From positions 49,424 to 113,423 of the forward strand of contig NZ_JAJAFR010000012.1 in NCBI RefSeq assembly GCF_020734105.1: DNA of 64,000 bases. The letters run 5' to 3'. Position numbers and translations under genes: made by a program. The stretch comes from Alkalihalobacillus deserti. GTDB lineage: Bacteria; Bacillota; Bacilli; Bacillales; Bacillaceae_D. Under the pieces are notes generated by a model, which did not search any database, was not told the DNA's origin, and saw only the letters and a list, made by a program, of their open reading frames with translations. This document shows positions 18,705-27,557 of this stretch, one piece after another. Every line of letters begins with the position of its first letter. The first letter of the stretch is position 1.

Positions 18705-19265
18705 TTGAAACGGCCTCGAATGATACAGTACAATTTTCAAAACTTACAAGAGAAAAAAATGACTTTTGACCAAGTGTTTAACCGTATTATTAAATTTATG
18801 AAGATTAAACCAAGTGGAAATTATCGACTTATGGTCGGAACCGACTCACAAGTACATTCAAAAACCACTGTTTTTATTACTGGAATTGTCATACAACATA
18901 CGGGTAAAGGAGCTTGGGCCTGTATTCGGAAAGTAGTGGTCCAAAGGAAAATGCTGCATTTACATGAACGAATTTCACTTGAAACAACTTTAACAGAAGA
19001 AGTTGTATCTATGTTTACAGAAGAAAAGAAAAACCGGATGATTGACATCGTTTTACCTTATTTGTATCAAGGTGCTACGTTCTCTTTTGAAGGTCATATT
19101 GATATTGGCTCTGGCCAAAGAAATAAAACACGTGAATTTGTTAATGAAATGGTTGCTCGTTTGGAAGTGATTGGAGTTGAGCCTAAAATTAAACCTGATG
19201 CGTTTGTTGCATCAAGTTATGCAAATCGATATACAAAAAAAGCAGGTAAATACACCCCTACTTAA
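18705..19265 (+). CDS. ykuK: RNase H-like protein, YkuK family (DUF458)
   Basis: The 186-residue product matches YkuK: MTFDQVFNRIIKFM, the acidic strand RLMVGTDSQVH, GKGAWACIRKVVV, SLETTLTEEV, HIDIGSGQRNKTREFV and VASSYANRYTKKAGK. Asp and Glu residues in VGTDSQ, SLETTLTEE and GHIDIG could form an RNase H-like metal site; the substrate is unknown. Start: TTG at 18705 with AGGTGA; another TTG at 18654 lacks a ribosome site. It converges on the phzF remnant with overlapping stop codons. Confidence 0.9.
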   Translation: MKRPRMIQYNFQNLQEKKMTFDQVFNRIIKFMKIKPSGNYRLMVGTDSQVHSKTTVFITGIVIQHTGKGAWACIRKVVVQRKMLHLHERISLETTLTEEVVSMFTEEKKNRMIDIVLPYLYQGATFSFEGHIDIGSGQRNKTREFVNEMVARLEVIGVEPKIKPDAFVASSYANRYTKKAGKYTPT

Positions 19266-20135
19266 ATTACTTGCAAACGGCCAGATATAGTTGTAACTGC
19301 ACGACCGCCTACTTTTGCGATCATTGTACTCTTCCTACATGATGTTTGAACCTTAACATAACCTGGTCTTCCTATCCTATGGCCTTGAGCAATAGTAAAT
19401 TCATGTACACTTTTGTCATCAAGGAATCCTTCTAACATTAAATAACCAGCTAATGCACCATTTGCTGATCCCGTAACAGGATCTTCTGCAATGCCAACTG
19501 CCGGAGCAAAATCACGAGTATATAGCAAGCAATCCTTCTCTTGACTATCAAACGTAAATAAATGATCGTACAAATATTATTATTTTCATTATGTGATTCT
19601 AAACGTTTCAAATTCGGAACTGCCGTGTCTAGAGCTACTCTTATTTTTACAGGAATCAATAAATGCCAATTGCCAGTATAACCTAACTTGATTGGATACT
19701 ACGGTCTATATCTTCTACTGAGAGACCCATTAAAGTAGACACTGTATCAAGATTTAATTCTATATCTTTCACTTTAGGTTTTACTTGTGTCATCATCAGG
19801 TTTTCATCAGCTATTTCTAATGAGATAATCCCAATAATTGTCTCTAAACGAATGGTCTCCTTTTCTCCCCAACCATATTCAGATACTAAGATCCAAGTAG
19901 AACCTAAAGTAGTATGACCGCAAAAATCAATTTCGTTGCTCGGTGTAAAAAAAACGAATTCGAAAGTCTGCTTGATTATGATTACAAGCAGTTAGGAAAG
20001 CCGTTTCGGATTGATTTAATTCTTCGGCTATTTTTTGCATCGTTTCAATTGAAAGTGGATCGAATTCAGGAACAACACCAGATGGATTTCCTCCAAAAGC
20101 AGCTATGTAAAGGCATCAACGTGATAAATATTCAT
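19262..20135 (-). pseudogene. PhzF-family isomerase, multiply frameshifted
   Basis: PhzF-family proteins (about 290 residues) resemble diaminopimelate epimerase. The gene can be followed across the whole length but in changing frames: MNIYHVDAFT, then AAFGGNPSGVVPEFDPLSI and EELNQSETAFLTA, then after an eight-T run FTPSNEIDFCGHTTLGSTW, then LDTVSTLMGLSVED, then PVKIRVALDTAVPNLKR, and finally FAPAVGIAEDPVTGSANGA to the end. At least four frame changes are needed. The start (ATG at 20135 with GAGAGTGAG) is intact. This many breaks indicate a true pseudogene. Confidence 0.88.
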
Positions 20136-20206
20136 TTTCAACTCACTCTCTCACCTAGTAGTTATTCCATGGTTTTTATAATATAACAAGTGACCATACA
20201 AACACT

Positions 20207-20323
20207 TTATTTTGAATTTGATTCAATCATCCATTTGATTAAACTAAGTTCCTTTTCGGTAAGTGTTCTACTTAGATTACGTTCGAAATAAGTTGCAAGC
20301 TCATTTACTGTTAATTTATCCAA
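20207..20323 (-). CDS. Small protein, 38 residues
   Basis: TTG start at 20323 behind AAAGGGTG. The product runs MDKLTVNELATYFERNLS, then RTLTEKELSLIKWMIESNSK: a compact two-helix design with balanced charges and an amphipathic pattern, unlike random sequence. Short proteins of this style occur in Bacillaceae, but I cannot name a family. It lies between the phzF remnant and the gene at 20351, all on the minus strand. Confidence 0.55.
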   Translation of the reverse strand: MDKLTVNELATYFERNLSRTLTEKELSLIKWMIESNSK

Positions 20324-20350
20324 TTTATTACACCCTTTCTCATAAAATGA

Positions 20351-20578
20351 TCATTCAGATTTTTCTAGATTTAATCGTTGTTCTTTTAAAATATGTCGTT
20401 GCGCTCTCTTTCGCTTTACCCAATTAAACACAAGCAAAAGGCCTACTAAACTAATTGCAATTGTACTAGAGTACCATATATGGGATGAAATCCATTGAAT
20501 CATAAGGTCAAATCGAGGTATTACCCACAAAACACTTAAAAATAAAGTAAATACGATTATTTTCACAAAATCTGACAC
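20351..20578 (-). CDS. Small membrane protein, two segments
   Basis: A 75-residue protein with hydrophobic segments at about residues 3-20 and 35-55 and a basic tail (WVKRKRAQRHILKEQRLNLE), so probably a two-pass membrane protein with both ends inside. The start is GTG at 20578 (SDFVKIIVFTLF) with GGAGGGG; an upstream ATG at 20611 has no ribosome site. Family not recognised. Confidence 0.65.
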   Translation of the reverse strand: MSDFVKIIVFTLFLSVLWVIPRFDLMIQWISSHIWYSSTIAISLVGLLLVFNWVKRKRAQRHILKEQRLNLEKSE

Positions 20579-20832
20579 GCGTATTCCCCTCCAAAAGTTT
20601 GTCCCTATCACTTATATATGAGAAAAATGTGTAAAGATGTCAGTTTTTTAATAAAATCCAGAAAAACTTAATTAATATTAAAAACAGAATTACTTAGGTT
20701 AAAACAATAATGAAATAATTATATAAATTGAGTAAAACATAGCACTTATGTAAATTCTCAAATTTCAGAATTTTCCGTTTACCAATTTCAGTTTACATGA
20801 TATTATGTTCTTACTTAGAAGAGGTGACAGAT

Positions 20833-21192
20833 ATGAAAACAATCTGGTTATTGCTATCTGGTATCATATTATTATCTGCATCCTCTACATCATTTTTCTA
20901 TCCAACCAAAGGTTCAGCGTATGTCTATGACCACGTAATGGTTAGTCAAGATTTGACTACACAAGAAAATTTGTTCTCAAAAAGCCAAAATGGACTAATA
21001 CCATTGATGGTACTTGGCATTTTTCTAGTAATCCATATCTTTTTTTTACTTAGAAAAAGACTAATCTCTCACCAAGCAAAACATTTTTTATTGGCCGTAT
21101 TTTATCAGTCGAACAACTTTTTAGAAGCATTCGTTTTCTTTGTAAAAATAAGTAGAACGGAGGAAACGATATGCTATTATTACGTGCACTAA
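20833..21192 (+). CDS. Small membrane protein of unknown function
   Basis: A 119-residue product starting MKTIWLLLSGIILLSASS behind GAGGTG, so a signal peptide or first membrane segment, followed by an extracellular loop of about 40 residues, a second segment (LIPLMVLGIFLVIHIFFLL) and a basic stretch RKRLISHQAKH. The C-terminus overlaps the next small gene by 22 bases, suggesting translational coupling. Family not recognised. Confidence 0.65.
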   Translation: MKTIWLLLSGIILLSASSTSFFYPTKGSAYVYDHVMVSQDLTTQENLFSKSQNGLIPLMVLGIFLVIHIFFLLRKRLISHQAKHFLLAVFYQSNNFLEAFVFFVKISRTEETICYYYVH

Positions 21193-21296
21193 CCATTTGT
21201 ATTTTCTCAGCTTGCGCTCTTAGTATTTTCTTATATCAAGGAATAGAATTTACTCATGCGATATTTGATCTTATGAGAAATAAAATAAAATTTTAG
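21171..21296 (+). CDS. Small membrane protein, 41 residues
   Basis: ATG at 21171 with a strong site (GGAGGAA). The product is MLLLRALTICIFSACALSIF followed by a short tail LYQGIEFTHAIFDLMRNKIKF: one membrane segment with a basic end. It overlaps the end of the preceding gene in another frame and is followed by a strong terminator, so the two form a unit. Confidence 0.6.
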   Translation: MLLLRALTICIFSACALSIFLYQGIEFTHAIFDLMRNKIKF

Positions 21297-21359
21297 ATTA
21301 ATGTAGTATGTCTAATAAAAGACATTAAATCTCTCCCAGTTTAATAGATTAAACAGTTA

Positions 21360-21399
21360 AAAGCGCAATGGATTTTAATGATCCCATTGCGCTTTTTAA
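21360..21399 (+). terminator. Terminator of the small membrane gene pair
   Basis: AAAGCGCAATGG (21360-21371) pairs perfectly with CCATTGCGCTTT (21384-21395), then TT. Confidence 0.9.
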
Positions 21400-21524
21400 C
21401 GTTAGTTAAATTAAAAATTTTAGTATACCTCTTCAAATTCTAAACTCTCTAATTCATTAATTTTTTGGAATCTAACAGAAAAAAGCGTTTTGTTTAATTT
21501 TATATGCTTACATTCAAACTCAAA

Positions 21525-22808
21525 CTACTTATCACTATAGATCCCACACCAATCTAATAACGTTAAGGCAATAATTTCTGCTGCTTCAAATACATGATCA
21601 AGAACAATATATTCATTAGGGAAATGTGCTTTTTCTGTTACACCCGGTCCGAATATAATTGATGGTGTATCACCTAACTCGGTTAATAACCCCCCGTCTG
21701 TTCCCCACGGAGATGCTTCAATAATAGGGGACTGGTTTAATACGGTTAAATAATTATTAGATAAGGAATGTACTAGAGGATGATCTACCTCTATCGAACT
21801 TGGCAACCACCTTGCCCCAAACCACTCAAGCTTAACAGGATGTCGCTTAAACCAAAGGTCTTTCTCAACTAATCTATTAATCCATTTCTCCATTTCCTCT
21901 TTTGCATCTTCAATAGGTTCATCTGGTGCTACTCCCATTCTACCTTCTATCTTTACCAGATCTGCAACAGACGATGGCCAATCACCGCCTTCAATCTTTC
22001 CAATGTTGATTGGAATTGGGATAGGGATTTTGTTATATAAAGGGTCTGAGATTCGTTTATTTCTTTTCGTTTCTAATTTCGCTATATGGTTAATGACAAC
22101 CATACTTTTCTCAATTGCACTGACTCCTTCATAACGAGTACCACCATGAGCAGACCGCCCCTTGACGTGTAATCTGAACCACATCGAACCTTGTTGTTTG
22201 GGGAAGATTTTCATATTTGTGGGTTCAGGAATTAGAGCTGCATCCGCTTTATAACCTCTTAAAATAGATGATAATGTTCCAGAGCCGCCACTTTCCTCTT
22301 CTATAACACTTTCAAAAATAACATCGCCTTTTAGTTTAATGTTTAATGCTTGAAGGGCTTGAATCGCTAAGAGAAGAGAAACATTTCCGCCTTTCATATC
22401 GGTTACGCCCCGACCATACATTTTGCCGTCTTTAATCGCACCACTGTACGGCTCAACGTCCCATTGCTCTTTGTCTCCTGCTGGAACAACATCAATATGA
22501 CCATTTAAAATGATTGACCGGCCCTCCCCTTTTCCTTTTAAGACACCTACCACATTAGGACTTCCAGTAAAGTCGGAACGAGATGATGCAAAATAAGGAT
22601 GCTTCTTTAATTCGTTCCCCTTTTGTTCCCATAAATCAACATCCAACCCCATGCCAGTTAATGTTTCCAAAATAATATTTTGCGCTTTTGCTTCGTTTCC
22701 TTGTGTACTTTCTGCTTGCACTAATTTTTGAAGCAATTGTATACCAGCATTCTTGTTTTCGAAAAGCCATTGTTTAATTTGTTTTCTTAACTCTATTTCC
22801 TTGTTCAT
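21525..22808 (-). CDS. yodQ: M20-family deacylase of the kam cluster (YodQ)
   Basis: Zinc-dependent M20 amidohydrolase, 427 residues. Metal ligands are visible in NGHIDVVPAG, GVTDMKGG, VIEEESGG (catalytic Glu and ligand), LIPEPTN and the C-terminal EKAHFPNEY. Within the kam cluster the B. subtilis homologue YodQ is thought to remove an acyl group from a lysine breakdown intermediate; the exact substrate is not shown by sequence. Start ATG at 22808, nine bases after GGGAGG; the ATG two codons earlier is too close. Last gene of the operon, overlapping yodR by 35 bases. Confidence 0.9.
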   Translation of the reverse strand: MNKEIELRKQIKQWLFENKNAGIQLLQKLVQAESTQGNEAKAQNIILETLTGMGLDVDLWEQKGNELKKHPYFASSRSDFTGSPNVVGVLKGKGEGRSIILNGHIDVVPAGDKEQWDVEPYSGAIKDGKMYGRGVTDMKGGNVSLLLAIQALQALNIKLKGDVIFESVIEEESGGSGTLSSILRGYKADAALIPEPTNMKIFPKQQGSMWFRLHVKGRSAHGGTRYEGVSAIEKSMVVINHIAKLETKRNKRISDPLYNKIPIPIPINIGKIEGGDWPSSVADLVKIEGRMGVAPDEPIEDAKEEMEKWINRLVEKDLWFKRHPVKLEWFGARWLPSSIEVDHPLVHSLSNNYLTVLNQSPIIEASPWGTDGGLLTELGDTPSIIFGPGVTEKAHFPNEYIVLDHVFEAAEIIALTLLDWCGIYSDK

Positions 22809-23490
22809 CTCCATTCTCCTCCCTGCAATCTTTCACAATTCTAATTGAATCAGGTACTAATAAGGGAGCTTCAGTTAGTTGAATGACGTCTTCAACTGTA
22901 TGTGGTGCCATTACCTCACTTAATATTAACCCTTGTTCTGTTCTATGAATCACAGCCATATCCGTAATGATCATATCAACGCAAGCTTTTGCTGTTAAAG
23001 GAAACCGACACTCTTTTAGGATTTTCGGCTCTCCTTTTTTACTTGTATGGTTCATGACAACAATTACTTTCTTTGCCTTTTTTGCTAGCTCCATCGCCCC
23101 GCCTATACCAGGCACTCTTTTTCCAGGAACAATCCAATTAGCTAAATCACCCTGTTCACTTACTTCTAAACCACCTAAAATGGTCATATCAATATACCCG
23201 GACCTTATCATGCCAAAAGCTGTCGCACTATCGAAGAAAGATGCTCCTGGCTTGATCGTAACTGGAAGTCCGGCAGCATTACAAAGCAGTGGATCTTCTA
23301 GCCCTTTTTGAGGTGACTTATCCATACCAAGAATGCCATTTTCGGCATGAAACATGACATTAAAAGAAGTTGGAATATGATTTGCAACAAGGGAAGGAAT
23401 ACCAATCCCTAAATTAACAACCATACCATCTGCTATTTCTTCAGCTGCTCGTTTGGCCATTCGATTACGGATGTCTATTCCCATGACCAT
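22774..23490 (-). CDS. yodR: CoA-transferase subunit B (YodR)
   Basis: Beta subunit of a 3-oxoacid CoA-transferase type enzyme. The catalytic glutamate that forms the acyl-CoA thioester intermediate lies in HAENGILG near residue 50, preceded by VNLGIGIPSLVANHI; GKRVPGIGGAMELA follows. It pairs with YodS, whose 3' end it overlaps by 16 bases. In the lysine pathway it probably moves CoA onto a beta-amino or keto acid; the acceptor is inferred from cluster context. The start among TTG 23496, ATG 23490 and ATG 23484 is uncertain; AGGAG best fits 23490. Confidence 0.92.
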   Translation of the reverse strand: MVMGIDIRNRMAKRAAEEIADGMVVNLGIGIPSLVANHIPTSFNVMFHAENGILGMDKSPQKGLEDPLLCNAAGLPVTIKPGASFFDSATAFGMIRSGYIDMTILGGLEVSEQGDLANWIVPGKRVPGIGGAMELAKKAKKVIVVMNHTSKKGEPKILKECRFPLTAKACVDMIITDMAVIHRTEQGLILSEVMAPHTVEDVIQLTEAPLLVPDSIRIVKDCREENGDEQGNRVKKTN

Positions 23491-24182
23491 TTCCAATCGA
23501 CTCCTTTGCTTTCAATCACCATGTCTACGAATATACCTGGTGTTACAATCTCAGTGGGTTCTAATTCCCCGAGTGGAACAATTTCATCTACTTCGGCAAT
23601 TGTGTAGGTTCCAGCCATGGCGACCAATGGATTCGTATTTCGGGCACTTGTCTCATACACTAAATTACCGTAATAATCAGATTTTTTTGCGGAAACAATG
23701 GCAACATCCGCTGTTAAAGCTGTTTCAATTAAATATTCCTTTCCATCAATAAAAACTTTTTCTTTTCCCTCCTCAATAATGCTTCCTACCCCAATATCAG
23801 TTATGATTCCCCCAAGACCCACCCCTCCTGCACGAATTCGTTCAGCCAACGTTCCTTGTGGTGAAAATTCAACTTCTAATTTACCGTCAACCATTAACTG
23901 CCCAGCAACAGGATTTGATCCAATATGTGATGCAATTAATCTTCTCGCTCTACCTTGACTGACAATTTTCCCAATTCCAATATGAGGAAAGCCAGCGTCA
24001 TTTCCAATTAAGATTAAATTTTTAATATCTTTTTCGATCATTCCATTAATCAATGTCGGTGGATTCCCCACGCCCCCAAATCCACCAAACATTAAGGTGC
24101 ATCCATCACTAATTTTTGACAACGCCTCATCGAGTGTACCGATTTTACTAGAAGTATTTTTCGGTTTGACCATATCCGCCAC
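23475..24182 (-). CDS. yodS: CoA-transferase subunit A (YodS)
   Basis: Alpha subunit partner of YodR, 235 residues. The CoA-binding signature FGGFGGVGNPPTLING lies near residue 31, followed by GNDAGFPHIGIGKIV, EFSPQGTLAERIRAGGVGLG and SARNTNPLVAMAG. Start ATG at 24182, two bases behind the end of yodT, so the genes are tightly coupled. Confidence 0.93.
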   Translation of the reverse strand: MADMVKPKNTSSKIGTLDEALSKISDGCTLMFGGFGGVGNPPTLINGMIEKDIKNLILIGNDAGFPHIGIGKIVSQGRARRLIASHIGSNPVAGQLMVDGKLEVEFSPQGTLAERIRAGGVGLGGIITDIGVGSIIEEGKEKVFIDGKEYLIETALTADVAIVSAKKSDYYGNLVYETSARNTNPLVAMAGTYTIAEVDEIVPLGELEPTEIVTPGIFVDMVIESKGVDWKWSWE

Positions 24183-24184
24183 TC

Positions 24185-25516
24185 CTATCCAGCCTGAATT
24201 CCTTGTAAAACTTCATCAAAAATAGTTACTATTTGTTTCATTTCCTTCTTTTTTATTAGTAAGGGAGGAGCAATAATAATGGCATCTCCCATCCTGCCAT
24301 CTACTCCTGCTGATGCCGGGTAGAGGAGTAGCCCTTTCTCTCTAGCACGTTTAATCACTTTATTCGTTAATCCTTCCCCGGTTGGAAATGGTTCTTTTGT
24401 GAGTTGATTTGCTACAAACTCTACTCCAATCATTAAACCTTTCCCGCGAATATCACCAATTAGTCGTTGTGATTTAGCCATTGATTGTAATTTAGTCATT
24501 AAATACTTACCGTTTTCAGAGGATTTCTCGACCAAATGATGCTTTTCTATATAGTTAATAACAGCTAATGCAACTGCAGTAGATTGTGGATTTGCACTAT
24601 ACGTGTGGCCACTCATAACTGAGTTTGATCCTTCGATTATTGGCTTCACGACCTTTTCATTTGCTAGAGTAGCTGCTATTGGGGCATATCCTGCACTCAT
24701 TCCTTTGCCAAGAGCGATAATATCAGGCTTAATACCCCAATAATCCATCGCAAACATCTTCCCTGCTCGACCAAAGCCAGTCATTACTTCATCTGCAATA
24801 AATAAGATATTATGCTTTTCGCAAATCTGTTTAATTCTTTGATAGTAGCCTTCTGGAGGTACAATAACTCCTCCAGCTGCACCAACTATCGGTTCTGCAA
24901 TAAAGGCAGCAATTTGCATAGAACCGATGCGATTAATTGCCGTTTCAAGTTCAGTTGCACAAGTTAGATCACAACTTGGATAGGACTTATTGAATGGGCA
25001 ACGGTAGCAATATGGCGGAGAAACAGATGGGTAGTCTTCTAAAAGTGGTTGGAACCGTTCTCTCCTTCCCACATGCCCAGACATCGATAAAGCACCAATG
25101 GTAATGCCATGATAACTAATCCAACGAGAGAGTATTTTCGTTTTCTTATAATCCCCTTGTTCTTGCCAATGTTGAATTGCTATCTTCATAGCCGTTTCTG
25201 TTGCCTCAGAACCGCTATTGACAAAAAACGACCAGTACCGTTCTTCAGCTCCTACTAGCTCGTTAAGCTTAAATGCCAACTCTTCTGCAGGATCAGATGT
25301 AAATTGTGATCGATATACGAAAGAAAGTTTCTTAGATTGGTCATGCATAGCTTTGATGATTTCTTTCACGCCATGGCCGATACTTGCTGTAATAGCACCC
25401 GATGATCCATCTATATATTTCTTTCCTTGATCGTCGTATAAATAAATGCCTGAGCCACGAACTGCTTTAGGATAGAAATCATTCATCATTGGTTTAATTA
25501 ATAATGATTCTTTCAT
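24185..25516 (-). CDS. yodT: Class III aminotransferase (YodT)
   Basis: PLP-dependent class III transaminase, 443 residues, with DGSSGAITASIGHG at the start, NSGSEATETAMKIA for PLP phosphate, SYHGITIGALSMSGH, IFIADEVMTGFGRAG-like text (FIADEVMTGFGRAG) and the Schiff-base lysine in ALGKGMSAGYAPI. In this cluster it would transaminate beta-lysine or a derivative. The start is ATG at 25516 behind GAGAGGG. It sits between yokU and yodS in one operon. Confidence 0.92.
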   Translation of the reverse strand: MKESLLIKPMMNDFYPKAVRGSGIYLYDDQGKKYIDGSSGAITASIGHGVKEIIKAMHDQSKKLSFVYRSQFTSDPAEELAFKLNELVGAEERYWSFFVNSGSEATETAMKIAIQHWQEQGDYKKTKILSRWISYHGITIGALSMSGHVGRRERFQPLLEDYPSVSPPYCYRCPFNKSYPSCDLTCATELETAINRIGSMQIAAFIAEPIVGAAGGVIVPPEGYYQRIKQICEKHNILFIADEVMTGFGRAGKMFAMDYWGIKPDIIALGKGMSAGYAPIAATLANEKVVKPIIEGSNSVMSGHTYSANPQSTAVALAVINYIEKHHLVEKSSENGKYLMTKLQSMAKSQRLIGDIRGKGLMIGVEFVANQLTKEPFPTGEGLTNKVIKRAREKGLLLYPASAGVDGRMGDAIIIAPPLLIKKKEMKQIVTIFDEVLQGIQAG

Positions 25517-25558
25517 CACGATCCCTCTCTCTTTTTAAATGAAGGGCAACACATTATT

Positions 25559-25831
25559 TTAAAAACGGAAATAATTGTGTTTTAATAATTTGGGTTGAGC
25601 CATTAATTGCGTATATGTTATTGTTTTCTCAAGGTTCTTTGTATCAATAATCATTAATTGATCTTCTAATTGAATAATTGTGCTTTCCGTTTGATATTCC
25701 ATCCCACAGGACTTACAGTAAATTCCTGGTGTTTCTGTTATTTCTATGGCACGGGAGCCATCTGGCAGCTCCCAATAAACCGTACAAGAGATTACTTTTG
25801 CCCCATCTTCTTCACACCATTCACACTTCAT
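25559..25831 (-). CDS. yokU: YokU-family zinc-finger protein
   Basis: A 90-residue protein with two CxxC pairs (CEWC at residue 3, CKSC near 39) and the family text TVYWELPDGSRAIEITETPG, IIQLEDQLMIIDTKNLEKTI and LLKHNYF. YokU is encoded next to kamA in B. subtilis; its function is unknown, and a zinc-bound helper or regulator role is inference. It is read between kamA and yodT. Confidence 0.9.
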   Translation of the reverse strand: MKCEWCEEDGAKVISCTVYWELPDGSRAIEITETPGIYCKSCGMEYQTESTIIQLEDQLMIIDTKNLEKTITYTQLMAQPKLLKHNYFRF

Positions 25832-25861
25832 ATTTCCATCTCCTTTCAGTAAGATTACGTT

Positions 25862-27256
25862 CTATGATTCATCCTTTTTCTTAAACTGAGCTTGATATTT
25901 CTTCTCTTTCATTTGATCTCTTTTTTCTCGTTTATCCTTTAAAGTTGTATATCCTTCCGATTGTTGATAATTAGTACGACGATTATACCGTTCTAATGAT
26001 TTTGGAACGATCGTCATTTGCTCATCATTTAAAATCGCTGAAATACCTGTATTTCCTTGTTTTTCTTTATAATTTTGATAAATATTCTCGAAGTATTCAT
26101 CCGCACGACCCGAAACATACCCTTTTGGTTCTGGGTAACTTGTAATCACTCCCTCGAAGTTTCTAAGAATGACTTTTTCTGGGCTTTGGGAGATCATATA
26201 ATTGGGTTGTAAAGTGATTTTTCCGCCACCTCCTGGTGCATCTACGACAAACGTAGGTACACTATAACCGGACGTATGACCACGCAAGCCCTCAATGATT
26301 TCAAGTCCTTTCGAGATAGGAGCCCGGAAATGTCCTATCCCTTCAGACAAATCACATTGGTAAATATAATAAGGACGAACTCTAATTTTCACTAGGTCAA
26401 GGTTAAGCTTTTTCATGATAGGCAGGCTGTCATTGATTCCAGCTAAGATGACTGCTTGGTTTCCTACTGGAACTCCCGCATTTACTAACATTTCACAGGC
26501 TTTCTTGGACTCTTCTGTAATTTCAATAGATGTATTAAAGTGAGTATTTAACCATACTGGATGATACTTCTTCAAGATATTACATAAATTTTCTGTAATT
26601 CGTTGTGGAAATACAACCGGTGCTCTCGTTCCAATTCTTATAATTTCAACATGAGGAATATCTCTAAGGTTCTTTAATATATATTCAAGAATCTTGTCAT
26701 TAATTAGTAGACCGTCACCACCTGAAAGAAGGACGTCTCGTACCTTTGGTGTGTTACGAATATAATTAATCGCATCATCTAGTTGCTTTTTTGGAACTCC
26801 CATTCCAATTTGACCTGAAAAACGTCTGCGTGTACAGTAACGACAATACATCGAACATTGATTAGTTACTAGAAAAAGTACACGATCCGGGTAGCGATGA
26901 GTTAATCCTGGTACCGGAGAGTCCTCATCTTCCTCTAGTGGATCTTCCAAATCGTATTTTGTTTTATTTATTTCTTCTCCAATTGGAACAGATTGCATTC
27001 GAATTGGACATCTTGGGTCATCTGGATTCATAAGTGATGCATAATAAGGTGTAATATTAAGCGGAATGGTTTTCGTCGATATAAGGACTCCTTCTTCTTC
27101 CTCAGGAGTTAGATGAATGACTTTCTTTAGATCATCTAAAGTACGAATCGTGTTGGTTAATTGCCAAATCCAATCATTCCACTGCTCATCTGTGACATCT
27201 TTCCACAACTCAATTTCTTTCCAGTGACGTTTCGGTTCATATAAATCCATTTTCAT
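25862..27256 (-). CDS. kamA: Lysine 2,3-aminomutase
   Basis: Radical SAM enzyme that uses PLP to convert L-lysine to L-beta-lysine. The 464-residue product has the cluster motif CSMYCRYC near residue 132, LLSGGDGLL for SAM, RPYYIYQCDLSEGIGHFR including a zinc-ligand cysteine, and the PLP lysine in GGGGKITLQPNY. Start ATG at 27256, seven bases after AGGAGG. It is the first gene of kamA-yokU-yodT-yodS-yodR-yodQ and lies directly behind a consensus sigma-54 promoter. In B. subtilis the same genes are sporulation-controlled, while a sigma-54 promoter is reported for the B. thuringiensis kam locus. Confidence 0.97.
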   Translation of the reverse strand: MKMDLYEPKRHWKEIELWKDVTDEQWNDWIWQLTNTIRTLDDLKKVIHLTPEEEEGVLISTKTIPLNITPYYASLMNPDDPRCPIRMQSVPIGEEINKTKYDLEDPLEEDEDSPVPGLTHRYPDRVLFLVTNQCSMYCRYCTRRRFSGQIGMGVPKKQLDDAINYIRNTPKVRDVLLSGGDGLLINDKILEYILKNLRDIPHVEIIRIGTRAPVVFPQRITENLCNILKKYHPVWLNTHFNTSIEITEESKKACEMLVNAGVPVGNQAVILAGINDSLPIMKKLNLDLVKIRVRPYYIYQCDLSEGIGHFRAPISKGLEIIEGLRGHTSGYSVPTFVVDAPGGGGKITLQPNYMISQSPEKVILRNFEGVITSYPEPKGYVSGRADEYFENIYQNYKEKQGNTGISAILNDEQMTIVPKSLERYNRRTNYQQSEGYTTLKDKREKRDQMKEKKYQAQFKKKDES

Positions 27257-27290
27257 ATTGATCCCTCCTATTTCACTCTTACTTATTCAT

Positions 27291-27307
27291 TAGCAATTTC
27301 CGTGCCA
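27291..27307 (-). promoter_or_regulatory. Sigma-54 promoter of the kam operon
   Basis: Minus strand TGGCAC-GGAAA-TTGCTA (27306-27291) is a full match to the -24/-12 consensus TGGCAC-N5-TTGCW, about 35 bases before the kamA start. The sigma-54 activator at 28438-29832 is the obvious regulator. Upstream, TTAGCAATTAGTCAACA and neighbouring bases may hold its enhancer site, but I see no clear palindrome. Confidence 0.93.
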
Positions 27308-27385
27308 ACTTTCTAAGCTTGAGGAATGTTGACTAATTGCTAACATTAATTGTCTAAAGAGGATTATCATCGTAATTATTAATAA

Positions 27386-27440
27386 AAATACAAATAAACT
27401 GCCGAATATTGAGCAGTTTATTTGTATTTAATTGTTTTTT
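27386..27440 (-). terminator. Terminator between ablB and kamA
   Basis: Perfect 17-bp stem (27386-27402 with 27413-27429), T-rich on both sides, so it can work in both directions. It separates the ablB transcript from the sigma-54 driven kam operon. Confidence 0.88.
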
Positions 27441-27557
27441 ATAATGCCTGATTTCTGGCAGAAAGTTTAAAACTCGGCAGCTCTTCTTGTGAAGGTGATC
27501 GTTACAAATCTGAAATGAGCAGTCTAATTTCCCAACTCAATTCCCAGGTCAGTATTC

